This document shows positions 8,929 to 17,856 of a stretch of 64,000 nt of DNA, in pieces. The notes beneath the pieces were generated by a model that was not told where the DNA came from, did no database searches, and saw nothing but the letters and a program-made list of their open reading frames with translations. Position numbers and translations under genes: made by a program. The stretch comes from Paraburkholderia dilworthii (lineage in GTDB: Bacteria > Pseudomonadota > Gammaproteobacteria > Burkholderiales > Burkholderiaceae), in assembly GCF_000472525.1 (NCBI RefSeq), contig NZ_AWZT01000008.1, forward strand, positions 124,210-188,209, read 5' to 3'. How positions within the stretch are numbered: position 1 is the first letter of the stretch; the number at the start of each line of letters is the position of its first letter.

Positions 8929-10368
8929 CTAACCGTGTCGGATCGCAATAGTCTTCAGCACCGTGAAGCCATACAGCGCCTCAAAACCCTTCTCGCGGCC
9001 GTGGCCCGAATGCTTGACGCCGCCGAACGGTAATTCGACGCCGCCGCCCGCGCCATAGTTGTTAATGAACACCTGGCCCGAGCGCAGACGCCGCGCGAGA
9101 CGCATTTGCCGCGCGCCGTCGCGCGTCCATATGCCGGCCACCAAACCGTATTGCGTGCCGTTCGCAAGCGCGAGCGCTTCATCCTCGTCGTTAAAAGGCA
9201 TCGCGGCGAGCACCGGTCCGAACACTTCATCGCGTGCGAGACGGTGGTTTGCGGGTACGTCACGCAAGAGCGTCGGTGCCTGATAAAAGCCGCTTTCCGG
9301 CGCTTCGGGAATCACTTCGCCGTGAGCCGCCATCGCGATGCCGTCGTGTTGCGCGTCGGAGAGGAAATCCCACACGCGCCGTTGCTGCTTCGCGTTGATG
9401 AGCGGCCCGCAATCGAGGTCCGCGTGCGAGGGGCCCACGCGCAGCGCATTGAACGCGCCGCTCAGCCGATCGAGCAGGGGCTCGTAAATCGCGCGGTCGA
9501 TCAGCACGCGGCTACCGGCTGAACACGTTTGCCCAGCGTTCTGCACGATCGCCGACACGAGCACCGGCAGCGCGGCGTCGAGGTCAGCATCGGCGAATAC
9601 GATTTGCGGCGACTTGCCGCCGAGTTCGAGCGTGACCGGCACATGGTTTTCGGCGGCCATTTGCGTAACCAGCTTGCCGGTCTCGGGCGAGCCGGTAAAC
9701 GAAATATGATCGATGCCCGGATGACGCGCGAGCGCCGCTCCCGCTTCGTGTCCATAACCGGTGACGATGTTCAGCGCGCCCGGCGGCAAGCCCGCTTCGG
9801 CTGCCAGTTCGGCGACGCGCAACACCGAAAGACACGCGTCTTCGGCCGGTTTGACGACGCATGCGTTGCCGACGGCAAGCGCCGCGCCCACACTGCGCCC
9901 GAAAATCTGCATCGGATAATTCCACGGCACGATGTGGCCGGTGACGCCATGCGGCTCGCGGATCGTCATCACCGTGTAGCCGGCCTGGTACGGGAGAGTT
10001 TCGCCATGCAGCTTGTCGGCCGCTCCGGCGTAGAACTCGAAGTAGCGCACGAGCGCGGCCGAATCGGCGCGCGCCTGTTTGAGCGGCTTGCCGGTGTCGC
10101 GCGCTTCGAGTTGCGCGAGCTCTTCCTGGCGCTCGGCGACCAGCATCGACAGCCGGTACAGCACGCGCCCGCGTTCGGCCGCGCTCGCCGCGCCCCATGC
10201 GCCTTCGAAGGCGCGGCGGGCGGCGTGGACGGCGGCGTCGATATCCGCAGCCGTGCCGCGCGCGAGCTGCGTGAACGGCTGGCCGTCCGAGGGATCGAGT
10301 ACGGCGATCGTCTCGCCGCCTGAAGCAGCGGACCACTCGCCGCCGATGAAGTGTCGGGCTTCTTCCAT
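8929..10368 (-). CDS. NAD(P)-dependent aldehyde dehydrogenase
   Basis: The 479-residue ALDH superfamily enzyme starts at MEEARHFIGGEW. That ATG has AAGGAG seven bases upstream, whereas the longer reading frame adds an unlikely 16-residue leader. Hallmarks are the active-site entrance VPWNYPMQIF, the cofactor segment ISFTGSPETGK, the catalytic glutamate in LELGGKSPQ, the catalytic cysteine in NAGQTCSAGSR, and the structural EVFGPVLAAMPF and PFGGVKHSGHGRE blocks. It oxidises an aldehyde to the acid. As first gene of the leftward ALDH-SDR-MFS set it probably works in one degradation pathway with them. The substrate cannot be told from sequence alone. Confidence 0.88.
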   Translation of the reverse strand: MEEARHFIGGEWSAASGGETIAVLDPSDGQPFTQLARGTAADIDAAVHAARRAFEGAWGAASAAERGRVLYRLSMLVAERQEELAQLEARDTGKPLKQARADSAALVRYFEFYAGAADKLHGETLPYQAGYTVMTIREPHGVTGHIVPWNYPMQIFGRSVGAALAVGNACVVKPAEDACLSVLRVAELAAEAGLPPGALNIVTGYGHEAGAALARHPGIDHISFTGSPETGKLVTQMAAENHVPVTLELGGKSPQIVFADADLDAALPVLVSAIVQNAGQTCSAGSRVLIDRAIYEPLLDRLSGAFNALRVGPSHADLDCGPLINAKQQRRVWDFLSDAQHDGIAMAAHGEVIPEAPESGFYQAPTLLRDVPANHRLARDEVFGPVLAAMPFNDEDEALALANGTQYGLVAGIWTRDGARQMRLARRLRSGQVFINNYGAGGGVELPFGGVKHSGHGREKGFEALYGFTVLKTIAIRHG

Positions 10369-10520
10369 GCAGACTCCTTGAGATGTCGCGCAGCAGGCGT
10401 ACGGTCGACTGAACATTCAACCGGACGCGGTTACGCGGTGTTCACAAACCACGGGCACAACCGAGAGACGCCAGACGATTATCGCGCCGATCCGGCGGCG
10501 GATGCCATCGGCCGATTGGC

Positions 10521-10526
10521 TATAAT
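10521..10526 (+). promoter_or_regulatory. Possible -10 element for ppa
   Basis: A perfect TATAAT stands about 120 bases upstream of the ppa start. No good -35 hexamer is seen at the matching distance, so the call rests on the -10 box alone. Confidence 0.4.
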
Positions 10527-10646
10527 GGCGCATTCCGTACTGTCCGGCCGCAGCGCTCATGCTCGAGGCGAGTTTCACGACGCATGCCCTTCGAGCCCAC
10601 GCGCCGCATGCCGTGCTCCGAATTCCATCCTGACCAGAGAGCGCTC

Positions 10647-11174
10647 ATGAGCTTCAATCACGTCCCCGCAGGCAAAGACCTTCCGCAAGATTTCAACGTC
10701 ATCATCGAAATCCCGGCGCAAAGCGACCCGGTGAAGTACGAAGCCGACAAGGATCTGGGCCTGCTCGTCGTCGACCGTTTCATCAGCACCGGCATGCGCT
10801 ATCCGGCCAACTACGGCTTCATTCCGCAAACGCTGTCGGGCGACGGCGACCCGGTCGACGTGCTGGTGATCACGCCGTTCCCGCTGCTGGCAGGTTCGGT
10901 GGTTCGCGCACGCGCGCTCGGCATGCTGCAAATGACCGACGAATCGGGCGTGGACGCCAAGCTGATCGCCGTCCCGCACGACAAGATTTGCCCGATGACC
11001 GCCAATCTGAAGTCGATCGACGACGTCCCGGCGTACCTGAAAGACCAGATCAAGCACTTCTTCGAGCAATACAAGGCGCTCGAGAAGGGCAAGTGGGTGA
11101 AGGTCGAAGGCTGGGCGGACCTCGAAGCCGCGCACAAGGAAATCAGCGAAGGCGTGGCGAACTACAAGAAGTAA
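10647..11174 (+). CDS. ppa: Inorganic pyrophosphatase (family I)
   Basis: The 175-residue enzyme hydrolyses pyrophosphate to phosphate and so pulls biosynthetic reactions forward in the cytoplasm. Length matches the E. coli enzyme. The diagnostic DGDPVDVLV aspartate cluster (three metal-binding Asp) is present. So are the N-terminal NVIIEIPAQSDPVKYE strand region, YPANYGFIP, and the C-terminal KHFFEQYKALEKGKWVKV block. The ATG chosen (MSFNHVPAGK) has AGAGAG upstream; a frame open 21 codons earlier has no family similarity. A good terminator follows 60 bases after the stop, so it is monocistronic. Confidence 0.96.
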   Translation: MSFNHVPAGKDLPQDFNVIIEIPAQSDPVKYEADKDLGLLVVDRFISTGMRYPANYGFIPQTLSGDGDPVDVLVITPFPLLAGSVVRARALGMLQMTDESGVDAKLIAVPHDKICPMTANLKSIDDVPAYLKDQIKHFFEQYKALEKGKWVKVEGWADLEAAHKEISEGVANYKK

Positions 11175-11234
11175 GCGGGTTGGCGCTCTGATCGAACCGA
11201 ACCATCGCTTCGCCGATCCAGCCGCTTCATGCAT

Positions 11235-11270
11235 AAACCGCGCGAGCCTGAAAGGGCCGCGCGGTTTTTT
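11235..11270 (+). terminator. Rho-independent terminator after ppa
   Basis: AAACCGCGCG (11235-11244) pairs perfectly with 11258-11267 around a 13-base loop and is followed by a T run. Confidence 0.9.
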
Positions 11271-11524
11271 ATTTGGCGTCGATTCCTGGACAAGAAGCCT
11301 TAATGTCGCATTGCCAGGTCGCATGCGAGTCAGGTATAGCCGCAGTGCATCCCTGCGATGAACCAAAGCCATTTTTATATCTCGGTGTAAACCCTTATGA
11401 TTTGTGGCCTGCGGCGGATCGTCCAGGCCGCGGCTATGGCTGCGGCAACGCACGATTCACAGCAACTCGGCAGCAAGTCGGCAACAACCCCGCAACAACC
11501 CCGCCTTGGGAGCGCACCGTCCGG

Positions 11525-13639
11525 ATGATCAACCGCAAGTCCAATCCGCCAACTTCTTCGCCTCGCTGGTCGAACCGGCTGTATGCGATCATGACGGCGA
11601 TCTATCGGAAGCGGCCGGTATGGATGGTGTCGTTTTCCGCCAGCGAGGCGAGTCTCTCCGAAGGCTTGCGTGCCGCGTGCGCATCCACGGCGATGCTCGT
11701 GCTCGGCAACCTGCTGCACGATCCGGTTTTCGCGTGGGCGGCGATCGGCGCCTTCTGGACCTGTCTCGCGGATGCCGCGGGCTCCAACCGCGCCCGCTTC
11801 GCTTCGATGATGGGCTTCGCGCTGCTCTCCACGCTATGCGGCGGGCTCACCGCTTTTGCGTCGGCAGAGGGAACGGCGTTTGCCGCGCTCGCGGTGCTCG
11901 TTTTCACGACCCTCGGCGCATTCGGCCGCATCTGGGGCGCGGCGACGTCGCAAGTGACGATTCTCGTTGCAACCGCTTGCGTCGTCATGGTCGACCGGCC
12001 CATGCGCGATGTTCGCGAAGGACTCGCGTTTCTCGGCGTCTATCTGATCGGCTGCCTGTTCGCAGTTGCGCTGAGCCTGACGGTGTGGCGCATTCAACCG
12101 TTTGGCGCAAGCCGCGCTTCGTTGCGCACGGTGTATCTGCGGCTCGCGGACATTGCGTTCGACAGCGCCCGTCTGCTTCAACAGCGCAGCGCGCCGCGCG
12201 AGTGGGCGACGCATGCCGCGAGATTTCGCGCCGATGCGCGCGCCGCGCTCGAACGCTCCCGCAAGGCGCTGGCGAGCGTGCCGGCGACGAGAACAGGCGC
12301 GCGCGAGACGTATGACACGCTGCTCGCCTTGCTGACCGAAGGCGAGGCGTTGTTCGCGTATCTGATCGCCGTGTCGGGAGCATGCGAAAAAATGCCCGGC
12401 GATGAACGGCGCGCGACGCGCGCGGCTCATTTGCTGACGGGCATGGGCGAGACGCTACGCGCCCTCGGCGCGGATGCGAACGAAGGGCGCTGGACGCATC
12501 TTGCCGAATTGCAACTACGTTTGCGGCGGCTCGCGCGGCGTCTGGAAAACGCGCTGATGGAGCCGGTGAAGCTCAAATCGGATTTCGAACTCGTCGACTT
12601 CGCACCGGTGCAGACGCCGCCGCGCTTCGCCGACCGCATCGCCGCAATGCTTGCGCGAGTCTGGGCGACGCTGAAGGCCAATCTGTCGCTCGCGTCCGTC
12701 GGTTTGCGCCATGCGGCGCGCGTGGGCGTGACCACGACCGCGGGCTTTCTCGTGATCCGTGCGCTCGGCTTGCCGTTCGGATATTGGGCGACGATGGCGA
12801 CGCTGCTGATCCTTCAACCGTCGATTGCGGCGACCTGGCCACGCAGTATCGAGCGGGCGGCGGGCAGCATCGTCGGCGGGGTGCTGGCGGCGGGCATCGG
12901 CTATGCAATTCATTCGCCGCTCGGCATCTCGCTCGCGGTCTTTCCGCTCGTCATGGCGACGATGGCGTTGCGCCCCGTCAGCTACAGCCTGTTCGTGCTG
13001 TTTCTTACGCCGACGTTCGTGCTCGTGGCCGACTTCGCGACACCGGGCGCGAGCGAATTCGCGTACGCGCTCACGCGCCTCGGCAACAATGTGCTCGGCT
13101 GTGTACTGGCGCTTTTCGCCACGTTCTACCTGTGGCCGACGCGCGAAAAGACCGACTACCGCACGTATCTTGGCGATGCGGTGCGCGCCAACATCGCGTA
13201 TCTGATCGCGGCGCTCGAGTCGCCTCGTCAAAGCGAAAAGGACATGGAACGTTTGCGCCGGGCAGCGGGCCTCGGCAGCAACAACGCCGAGGAAGCGATT
13301 GCGCGCATTCGCCTCGAAAAACTCGAGGACTCGCTGGTCGATACTGTGACGCTGACGGTATTGAGTCTGCTGCGCAAGATGGCGGGCACGGCGACGCAAC
13401 TTCGGCTGAGTGTGAACGGGCGCCGTCCGGACGGTAGGGACGATATGCACGAGGAGCTTCGTGCATGGATCGCGGCGGTGAACGACGATATCGAGGCCGC
13501 GCTGAATCGGACCATCCTGCCGCTGCGGCACGAGCTTCCGGCGCGCGATCGGCTGACGTCGCTGGAAGCCGACGCGGTGGGAGAGCTTGCGTTGATGCAG
13601 CGCTTGCTCACCGAGCGTATGCGCGAGGCGCGGGGTTGA
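11525..13639 (+). CDS. FUSC/YccS-type inner-membrane protein
   Basis: The 704-residue protein has two sets of about five to six membrane helices. The first (about residues 40-190) includes LVLGNLLHDPVFAWAAIGAF. The second (about 410-560) includes ATMATLLILQPSIAATWPRS, followed by GSIVGGVLAAGIGYAI. Each set is followed by an alpha-helical soluble segment. This two-fold plan, with the LQPS...ERAAGSIVGG signature, is that of the FUSC superfamily (fusaric-acid resistance, aromatic carboxylate efflux AaeB, YccS). The exported compound is unknown. The frame is open 84 codons further upstream, but that part lacks membrane or conserved character, so the ATG at 11525 was chosen. A start at 11591 is also possible. 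It is not linked to a visible membrane-fusion partner. Confidence 0.8.
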   Translation: MINRKSNPPTSSPRWSNRLYAIMTAIYRKRPVWMVSFSASEASLSEGLRAACASTAMLVLGNLLHDPVFAWAAIGAFWTCLADAAGSNRARFASMMGFALLSTLCGGLTAFASAEGTAFAALAVLVFTTLGAFGRIWGAATSQVTILVATACVVMVDRPMRDVREGLAFLGVYLIGCLFAVALSLTVWRIQPFGASRASLRTVYLRLADIAFDSARLLQQRSAPREWATHAARFRADARAALERSRKALASVPATRTGARETYDTLLALLTEGEALFAYLIAVSGACEKMPGDERRATRAAHLLTGMGETLRALGADANEGRWTHLAELQLRLRRLARRLENALMEPVKLKSDFELVDFAPVQTPPRFADRIAAMLARVWATLKANLSLASVGLRHAARVGVTTTAGFLVIRALGLPFGYWATMATLLILQPSIAATWPRSIERAAGSIVGGVLAAGIGYAIHSPLGISLAVFPLVMATMALRPVSYSLFVLFLTPTFVLVADFATPGASEFAYALTRLGNNVLGCVLALFATFYLWPTREKTDYRTYLGDAVRANIAYLIAALESPRQSEKDMERLRRAAGLGSNNAEEAIARIRLEKLEDSLVDTVTLTVLSLLRKMAGTATQLRLSVNGRRPDGRDDMHEELRAWIAAVNDDIEAALNRTILPLRHELPARDRLTSLEADAVGELALMQRLLTERMREARG

Positions 13640-13734
13640 TCTCTCGTGCGATGGTTCGACGACGAAGGTAAGAGCTGACGGGGAAGAGCGAAAGGCGAAC
13701 GAAGCTGCTGCCCGAACGCACCAACGCAGCACCA

Positions 13735-14061
13735 TCACGGCATGCCGTTTCCCTCGTTCGCCTCCTCGGCGATAGTCGAGGTCAGTTCGACCAACGGCAC
13801 GACAGAGTCCAGCGTGCGTCCACCTGCGGCAAGCGTGCGCTTTTCCGAAGGCGCGAGACGCTTGACCCAATACTCGGCGCGCGAAGCACTGGAGCGGTCC
13901 GCCAGTTCGAACGACGCCAGCACGCGCACCGGCTTGCGCGAACGGGTATAGCGCGCGCCCGCGCCGCTCAGGTGTTTGTCGAAGCGCGCCTGCACGTCGG
14001 TCGCGATGCCGGTATAGATGCTGCCGTCCGAGCATTCGAGCAGATAGAGAAACCACGCCAT
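13735..14061 (-). CDS. GIY-YIG nuclease domain protein (YhbQ/UPF0213 type)
   Basis: The 108-residue protein is a single GIY-YIG domain. The N-terminus WFLYLLECSDGSIYTGIATD supplies the paired tyrosine motifs (YLLEC..., IYTGI), followed by the conserved basic DVQARFDKHLSGAGARYTRS and the late glutamate in SRAEYWVKRL. Stand-alone proteins of this size include YhbQ of E. coli; a DNA-nicking activity has been reported for some of them, but the physiological role is unclear. It lies eight bases after the stop of the GNAT-like gene at 14070-15257 and is probably co-transcribed with it. Confidence 0.85.
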   Translation of the reverse strand: MAWFLYLLECSDGSIYTGIATDVQARFDKHLSGAGARYTRSRKPVRVLASFELADRSSASRAEYWVKRLAPSEKRTLAAGGRTLDSVVPLVELTSTIAEEANEGNGMP

Positions 14062-14069
14062 GATGCGCG

Positions 14070-15257
14070 TCAGCCTTTGAACGGATTATGTTCGCGCAGC
14101 TCGTCCACATACGAGTGGATGCTGTTCTTTTCATTGTCGAGGAAGTGGCCCACGGCATCGGCGAAGGCGGGATGCGCAAGCCAGTGCGCCGAGCGCGTCA
14201 CCGTCGGCAAAAAGCCGCGCGCCATTTTATGTTCGCCTTGGGCGCCGCCTTCGAACGCGCCGAGTTTTTCTTCGATGCAGAATTCGAGCGGCTGATAGTA
14301 CGCGGTTTCGAAGTGCAGACACGGCACGTGTTCGAGCGCGCCCCAATAGCGGCCATACAGCGTGCCGCCGGTTTTCGCGTCGCGCTGATAAACGACGAGC
14401 GAGCTCGCGATCGGCTTGCCTTCGTATTCGGCGATCACGAGCAGCAGATTCTCCGGCATCGACGCGCCGATCATGCGAAAAAAATCGAGGTTCAGATAGG
14501 GAGTCGAAAAGTGCTCGCGGTAGGTCTGCCGATAGCACTTGCTGAACAGGCGCCAGTCGGCGTCCTGAATGTCTTCGCCGCGAATCCGGCGCATCGTGAC
14601 GCCGGCCTCGCGTACTTTGCGTCGTTCCGCGCGGATGTTCTTGCGTTTCTTCTGTTCGAGCGTCGAGAGGAAATCGTCGAAGTCGCGGTAGCCGTCGTTG
14701 AGCCAGTGAAACTGCACGCCCTCGCGTTGCATCATGCCCATTTCGGTGAGCGCGTTGGCTTCTGTCTCGGTCGGAAACAGCACATGAAGCGACGACACGT
14801 CGGCCTGCTCGGCGAACGCCATCAATGTGGCCGCGAGATGCCGCAGCGCGTCTGTGTCGGCGGCTAGCAGGCGGTTGCCTTGCACGGGCGTGAACGGCAC
14901 GGCGCACAAGAGCTTCGGGTAATACGGCAAGCCGTTGCGCTTGTACGCATCGGCCCAGGCCCAATCGAACACGTACTCGCCATACGAGTGGCCCTTCAGA
15001 TAAACCGGCGCGGCCGCGGCGAGCTTGCCCGTCAGCGGATCGGTCAGCGTGACGAATTGCGGCGCCCAGCCCGTGTCGGCAACCGCGCAACGGGTCGCGT
15101 GCAGCGCGCTCAGGAATTCATGCCGCAGAAAAGGTGTGGGCTGCAGCTGCTGAGCAAGAAGGGCGTTCCATTCGTGCGCGTCCACCTCGGAGGGCGACGC
15201 CAGAATGCCCGTGCGATAATCAAAGCGTTCCTGATTCAATCTGTGTGACTGTCCCAA
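14070..15257 (-). CDS. GNAT-like protein (peptidogalycan biosynthesis/DUF482 family)
   Basis: The 395-residue protein has the pattern of the COG3146/DUF482 group, which has tandem GNAT-like folds related to FemAB aminoacyl transferases. Recognisable blocks are PTPFLRHEFLSALHATR near the N-terminus, the SYGEYVFDWAWADAYKRNGL region, YYPKLLCAVPFTPVQGNRLL, and late LYGRYWGALEHVPCLHFETA with CIEEKLGAFEGGAQGEHKMA. The name of the family is historical and the substrate is not established. No ATG is available near the conserved N-terminus: the frame begins with TTG at 15257, and a second TTG at 15239 is an alternative, so the exact start is uncertain. It is divergent from nadE. Confidence 0.78.
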   Translation of the reverse strand: MGQSHRLNQERFDYRTGILASPSEVDAHEWNALLAQQLQPTPFLRHEFLSALHATRCAVADTGWAPQFVTLTDPLTGKLAAAAPVYLKGHSYGEYVFDWAWADAYKRNGLPYYPKLLCAVPFTPVQGNRLLAADTDALRHLAATLMAFAEQADVSSLHVLFPTETEANALTEMGMMQREGVQFHWLNDGYRDFDDFLSTLEQKKRKNIRAERRKVREAGVTMRRIRGEDIQDADWRLFSKCYRQTYREHFSTPYLNLDFFRMIGASMPENLLLVIAEYEGKPIASSLVVYQRDAKTGGTLYGRYWGALEHVPCLHFETAYYQPLEFCIEEKLGAFEGGAQGEHKMARGFLPTVTRSAHWLAHPAFADAVGHFLDNEKNSIHSYVDELREHNPFKG

Positions 15258-15395
15258 TGAGCGACGCGGCGCGCGTTATATACCATCAAGCGCTGCGTCG
15301 TTCGTTTATCCAAGTTGGCCGGTCCGTCGAACCCAAAACAAGCCGCCTTTTTTGCAAGCCCTTCGCAAGCCCTTCGCTTGCCCGTCGATCCTGCC

Positions 15396-17135
15396 ATGAA
15401 GACACGAATCGCTCTTGCTCAAATCAATGTCACTGTCGGCGATTTCGCCGGCAACGTCGCGAAGATCGTCGCTGCCGCGCGTGACGCGCACGGCGCCGGT
15501 GCAAAACTGCTGGTCGCGCCCGAACTCGCGTTGTCCGGTTATCCGCCCGAAGATCTACTGCTGCGCCCCGCGTTCTACACCGCGAGCGCTGCCGCGTTGG
15601 CAGATCTTGCCGCGCAGCTGATGCCGTTTTCGGGCTTGCACGTGATCGTCGGCCATCCGTTACGCGACGTGGGCAACAGTCCGACCCAGGGTCATGTTAA
15701 TGCAAACGCGCCAATCCAGCGCGGCGTGCCGCCGGTGGATACGTTCAACGCGGCGTCGCTACTCGTGGACGGCAAGGTGGCCGGCACCTATCGCAAGCAG
15801 GATCTGCCCAATACCGAGGTGTTCGACGAGAAGCGCTACTTTGCGTCGGACGCGCAGCCGTTCGTGTTCGAGCTGGACGGCGTGAAGTACGGCGTCGTGA
15901 TCTGCGAAGACGCGTGGCATGCGTCGGCTGCGCAAATGGCGAAGGCGGCGGGCGCCCAGGTGCTGCTGATTCCGAACGGCTCGCCGTTCCATCTGAACAA
16001 GGAAGCAGTGCGTTTCGACATTCTGCGCGCGCGGATTCGCGAGACCGGGTTGCCGATGGTCTACGTCAACATGGTCGGCGCGCAGGACGAACTGGTGTTC
16101 GACGGCGGCTCCTTCGTGCTGGACGCGCAGGGCGAGCTCGTCGCGAAAATGCCGCAGTTCGAAGAGGCGACTGCGATCGTCGAGTTCCAAAACGGCGCGC
16201 CATTGCGCGGCCAGACAAACGGCGCCAACAACGCCAACAACGCCAACAGCGGCATGGCGCCGGAACTCTCGCTCGAAGCGCAGGTTTATGCGGCGCTCGT
16301 GATGGGCGTGCGCGACTACGTGAACAAGAACGGCTTTCCGGGCGCGTTGATCGGTCTGTCGGGTGGTGTCGATTCGGCCCTCGTGTTGGCGGTGGCCTGC
16401 GACGCGCTGGGCGCGGACCGCGTGCGCGCGGTGATGATGCCGTCGCGCTACACGGCTGATATCTCGACCACGGACGCCGCCGACATGGCGCGACGCGTCG
16501 GCGTGCGTTACGACGAAATCGCGATTGCGCCGATGTTCGACGCGTTCCGCAGTTCGCTCGCGCAAGAGTTCGAAGGCTGCGCCGAAGACGCCACCGAAGA
16601 AAACATCCAGGCCCGCATTCGCGGCACGTTATTGATGGCGCTGTCGAACAAATTTGGCTCGATCGTCCTGACCACCGGCAACAAGAGCGAGATGGCGGTG
16701 GGTTACTGCACGCTTTATGGCGACATGGCCGGCGGCTTTGCAGTGATCAAGGACATCGCCAAGACGCTCGTTTATCGCCTGTGCCACTACCGCAACGAGG
16801 CCGCCGCGTTCGGCAAGCAGAACGTGATCCCCGAGCGGATTCTGACTCGCGCGCCGTCCGCGGAATTGCGCGAGAACCAGACGGACCAGGACAGCTTGCC
16901 GCCCTACGACGTGCTCGACGCGATCATGCGCATGTACATGGAAGAGGACCGCTCGCTCGCGGAAATCATCGCTGCGGGTTACGCGGCCGAAGACGTGAAG
17001 CGGGTCACGCGGCTCATCAAGATCAACGAGTACAAACGTCGTCAGGCGCCGATCGGCATTCGCGTCACGCATCGCGCGTTTGGCCGCGACTGGCGCTATC
17101 CGATTACATCGCGCTACACCGAACCGGTGGAGTAA
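15396..17135 (+). CDS. nadE: Glutamine-dependent NAD+ synthetase
   Basis: The 579-residue, two-domain enzyme performs the last step of NAD+ synthesis, amidating deamido-NAD+ with ammonia released from glutamine. Residues 1-270 form the nitrilase-type glutaminase with Glu43 (LVAPELALSGYPPEDL), Lys134 (YRKQDLPN) and Cys170 (GVVICEDAW) as catalytic triad. Residues 290-579 form the synthetase with the PP-loop SGGVDS at 322-327. Two oddities: an insert around residues 92-115 of the glutaminase domain, and a linker at about 276-285 made of Asn-Asn-Ala repeats coded by three 9-base units (16223-16249). The ATG at MKTRIALAQIN matches the family start; the frame upstream is not conserved. glnB follows 151 bases later. 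Confidence 0.95.
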   Translation: MKTRIALAQINVTVGDFAGNVAKIVAAARDAHGAGAKLLVAPELALSGYPPEDLLLRPAFYTASAAALADLAAQLMPFSGLHVIVGHPLRDVGNSPTQGHVNANAPIQRGVPPVDTFNAASLLVDGKVAGTYRKQDLPNTEVFDEKRYFASDAQPFVFELDGVKYGVVICEDAWHASAAQMAKAAGAQVLLIPNGSPFHLNKEAVRFDILRARIRETGLPMVYVNMVGAQDELVFDGGSFVLDAQGELVAKMPQFEEATAIVEFQNGAPLRGQTNGANNANNANSGMAPELSLEAQVYAALVMGVRDYVNKNGFPGALIGLSGGVDSALVLAVACDALGADRVRAVMMPSRYTADISTTDAADMARRVGVRYDEIAIAPMFDAFRSSLAQEFEGCAEDATEENIQARIRGTLLMALSNKFGSIVLTTGNKSEMAVGYCTLYGDMAGGFAVIKDIAKTLVYRLCHYRNEAAAFGKQNVIPERILTRAPSAELRENQTDQDSLPPYDVLDAIMRMYMEEDRSLAEIIAAGYAAEDVKRVTRLIKINEYKRRQAPIGIRVTHRAFGRDWRYPITSRYTEPVE

Positions 17136-17232
17136 GCAGACTCGGTCGCCCGTGGCCGGCAAGCGGCAGGCGGGCGCCCGGTCGCAGCGCTGTGCGCCGC
17201 CAGACTGCCGCAACGCATCGCGCGCGGCGTAG

Positions 17233-17625
<393 letters not shown>

Positions 17626-17632
17626 GCCGCTC

Positions 17633-17651
17633 GCGCACCGAAGCGGTGCGC
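17633..17651 (+). terminator. Hairpin just after glnB
   Basis: GCGCACCG pairs with 17644-17651 around an AAG loop, eight bases after the stop. It lacks a T run, so intrinsic termination is uncertain. Confidence 0.4.
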
Positions 17652-17812
17652 CGGCGCGTGAATTGAACGGCGCCAAACCGGTCCGTGTCAAACAGTCCGC
17701 GCCAATAAAAAACGGTGCGATACCCTTTCGGACATCGCACCGATACGCGCCTCTCGCAGCAGCGTGAAAAAGATTCTCTTGAAGAACTTCTGACTACGCC
17801 CCGAAAAGACTT

Positions 17813-17843
17813 CCTCGGGGCGCCCCGAGGGAAATCCCTCGGG
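17813..17843 (-). terminator. Overlapping hairpins at the porin 3' end
   Basis: Two structures share bases. One is an 18-bp perfect palindrome at 17813-17830. The other is a stem-loop in which CCCGAGGG (17824-17831) pairs with 17836-17843 around AAAT. They lie 14 bases beyond the porin stop. The T run on the minus strand is poor (TCTTTTC). Only one can form at a time. Confidence 0.6.
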
Positions 17844-17856
17844 AAACACCGTTCGA

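Noticed and set aside
11273..11524. N-terminal extension of the FUSC-type protein
   Set aside because: The frame is open but begins inside the ppa terminator region and shows no membrane or family character, so the later ATG was used.
14088..14867. Rightward 259-codon frame opposite the GNAT-like gene
   Set aside because: It is antisense to a well-supported protein and has no motif or ribosome site.
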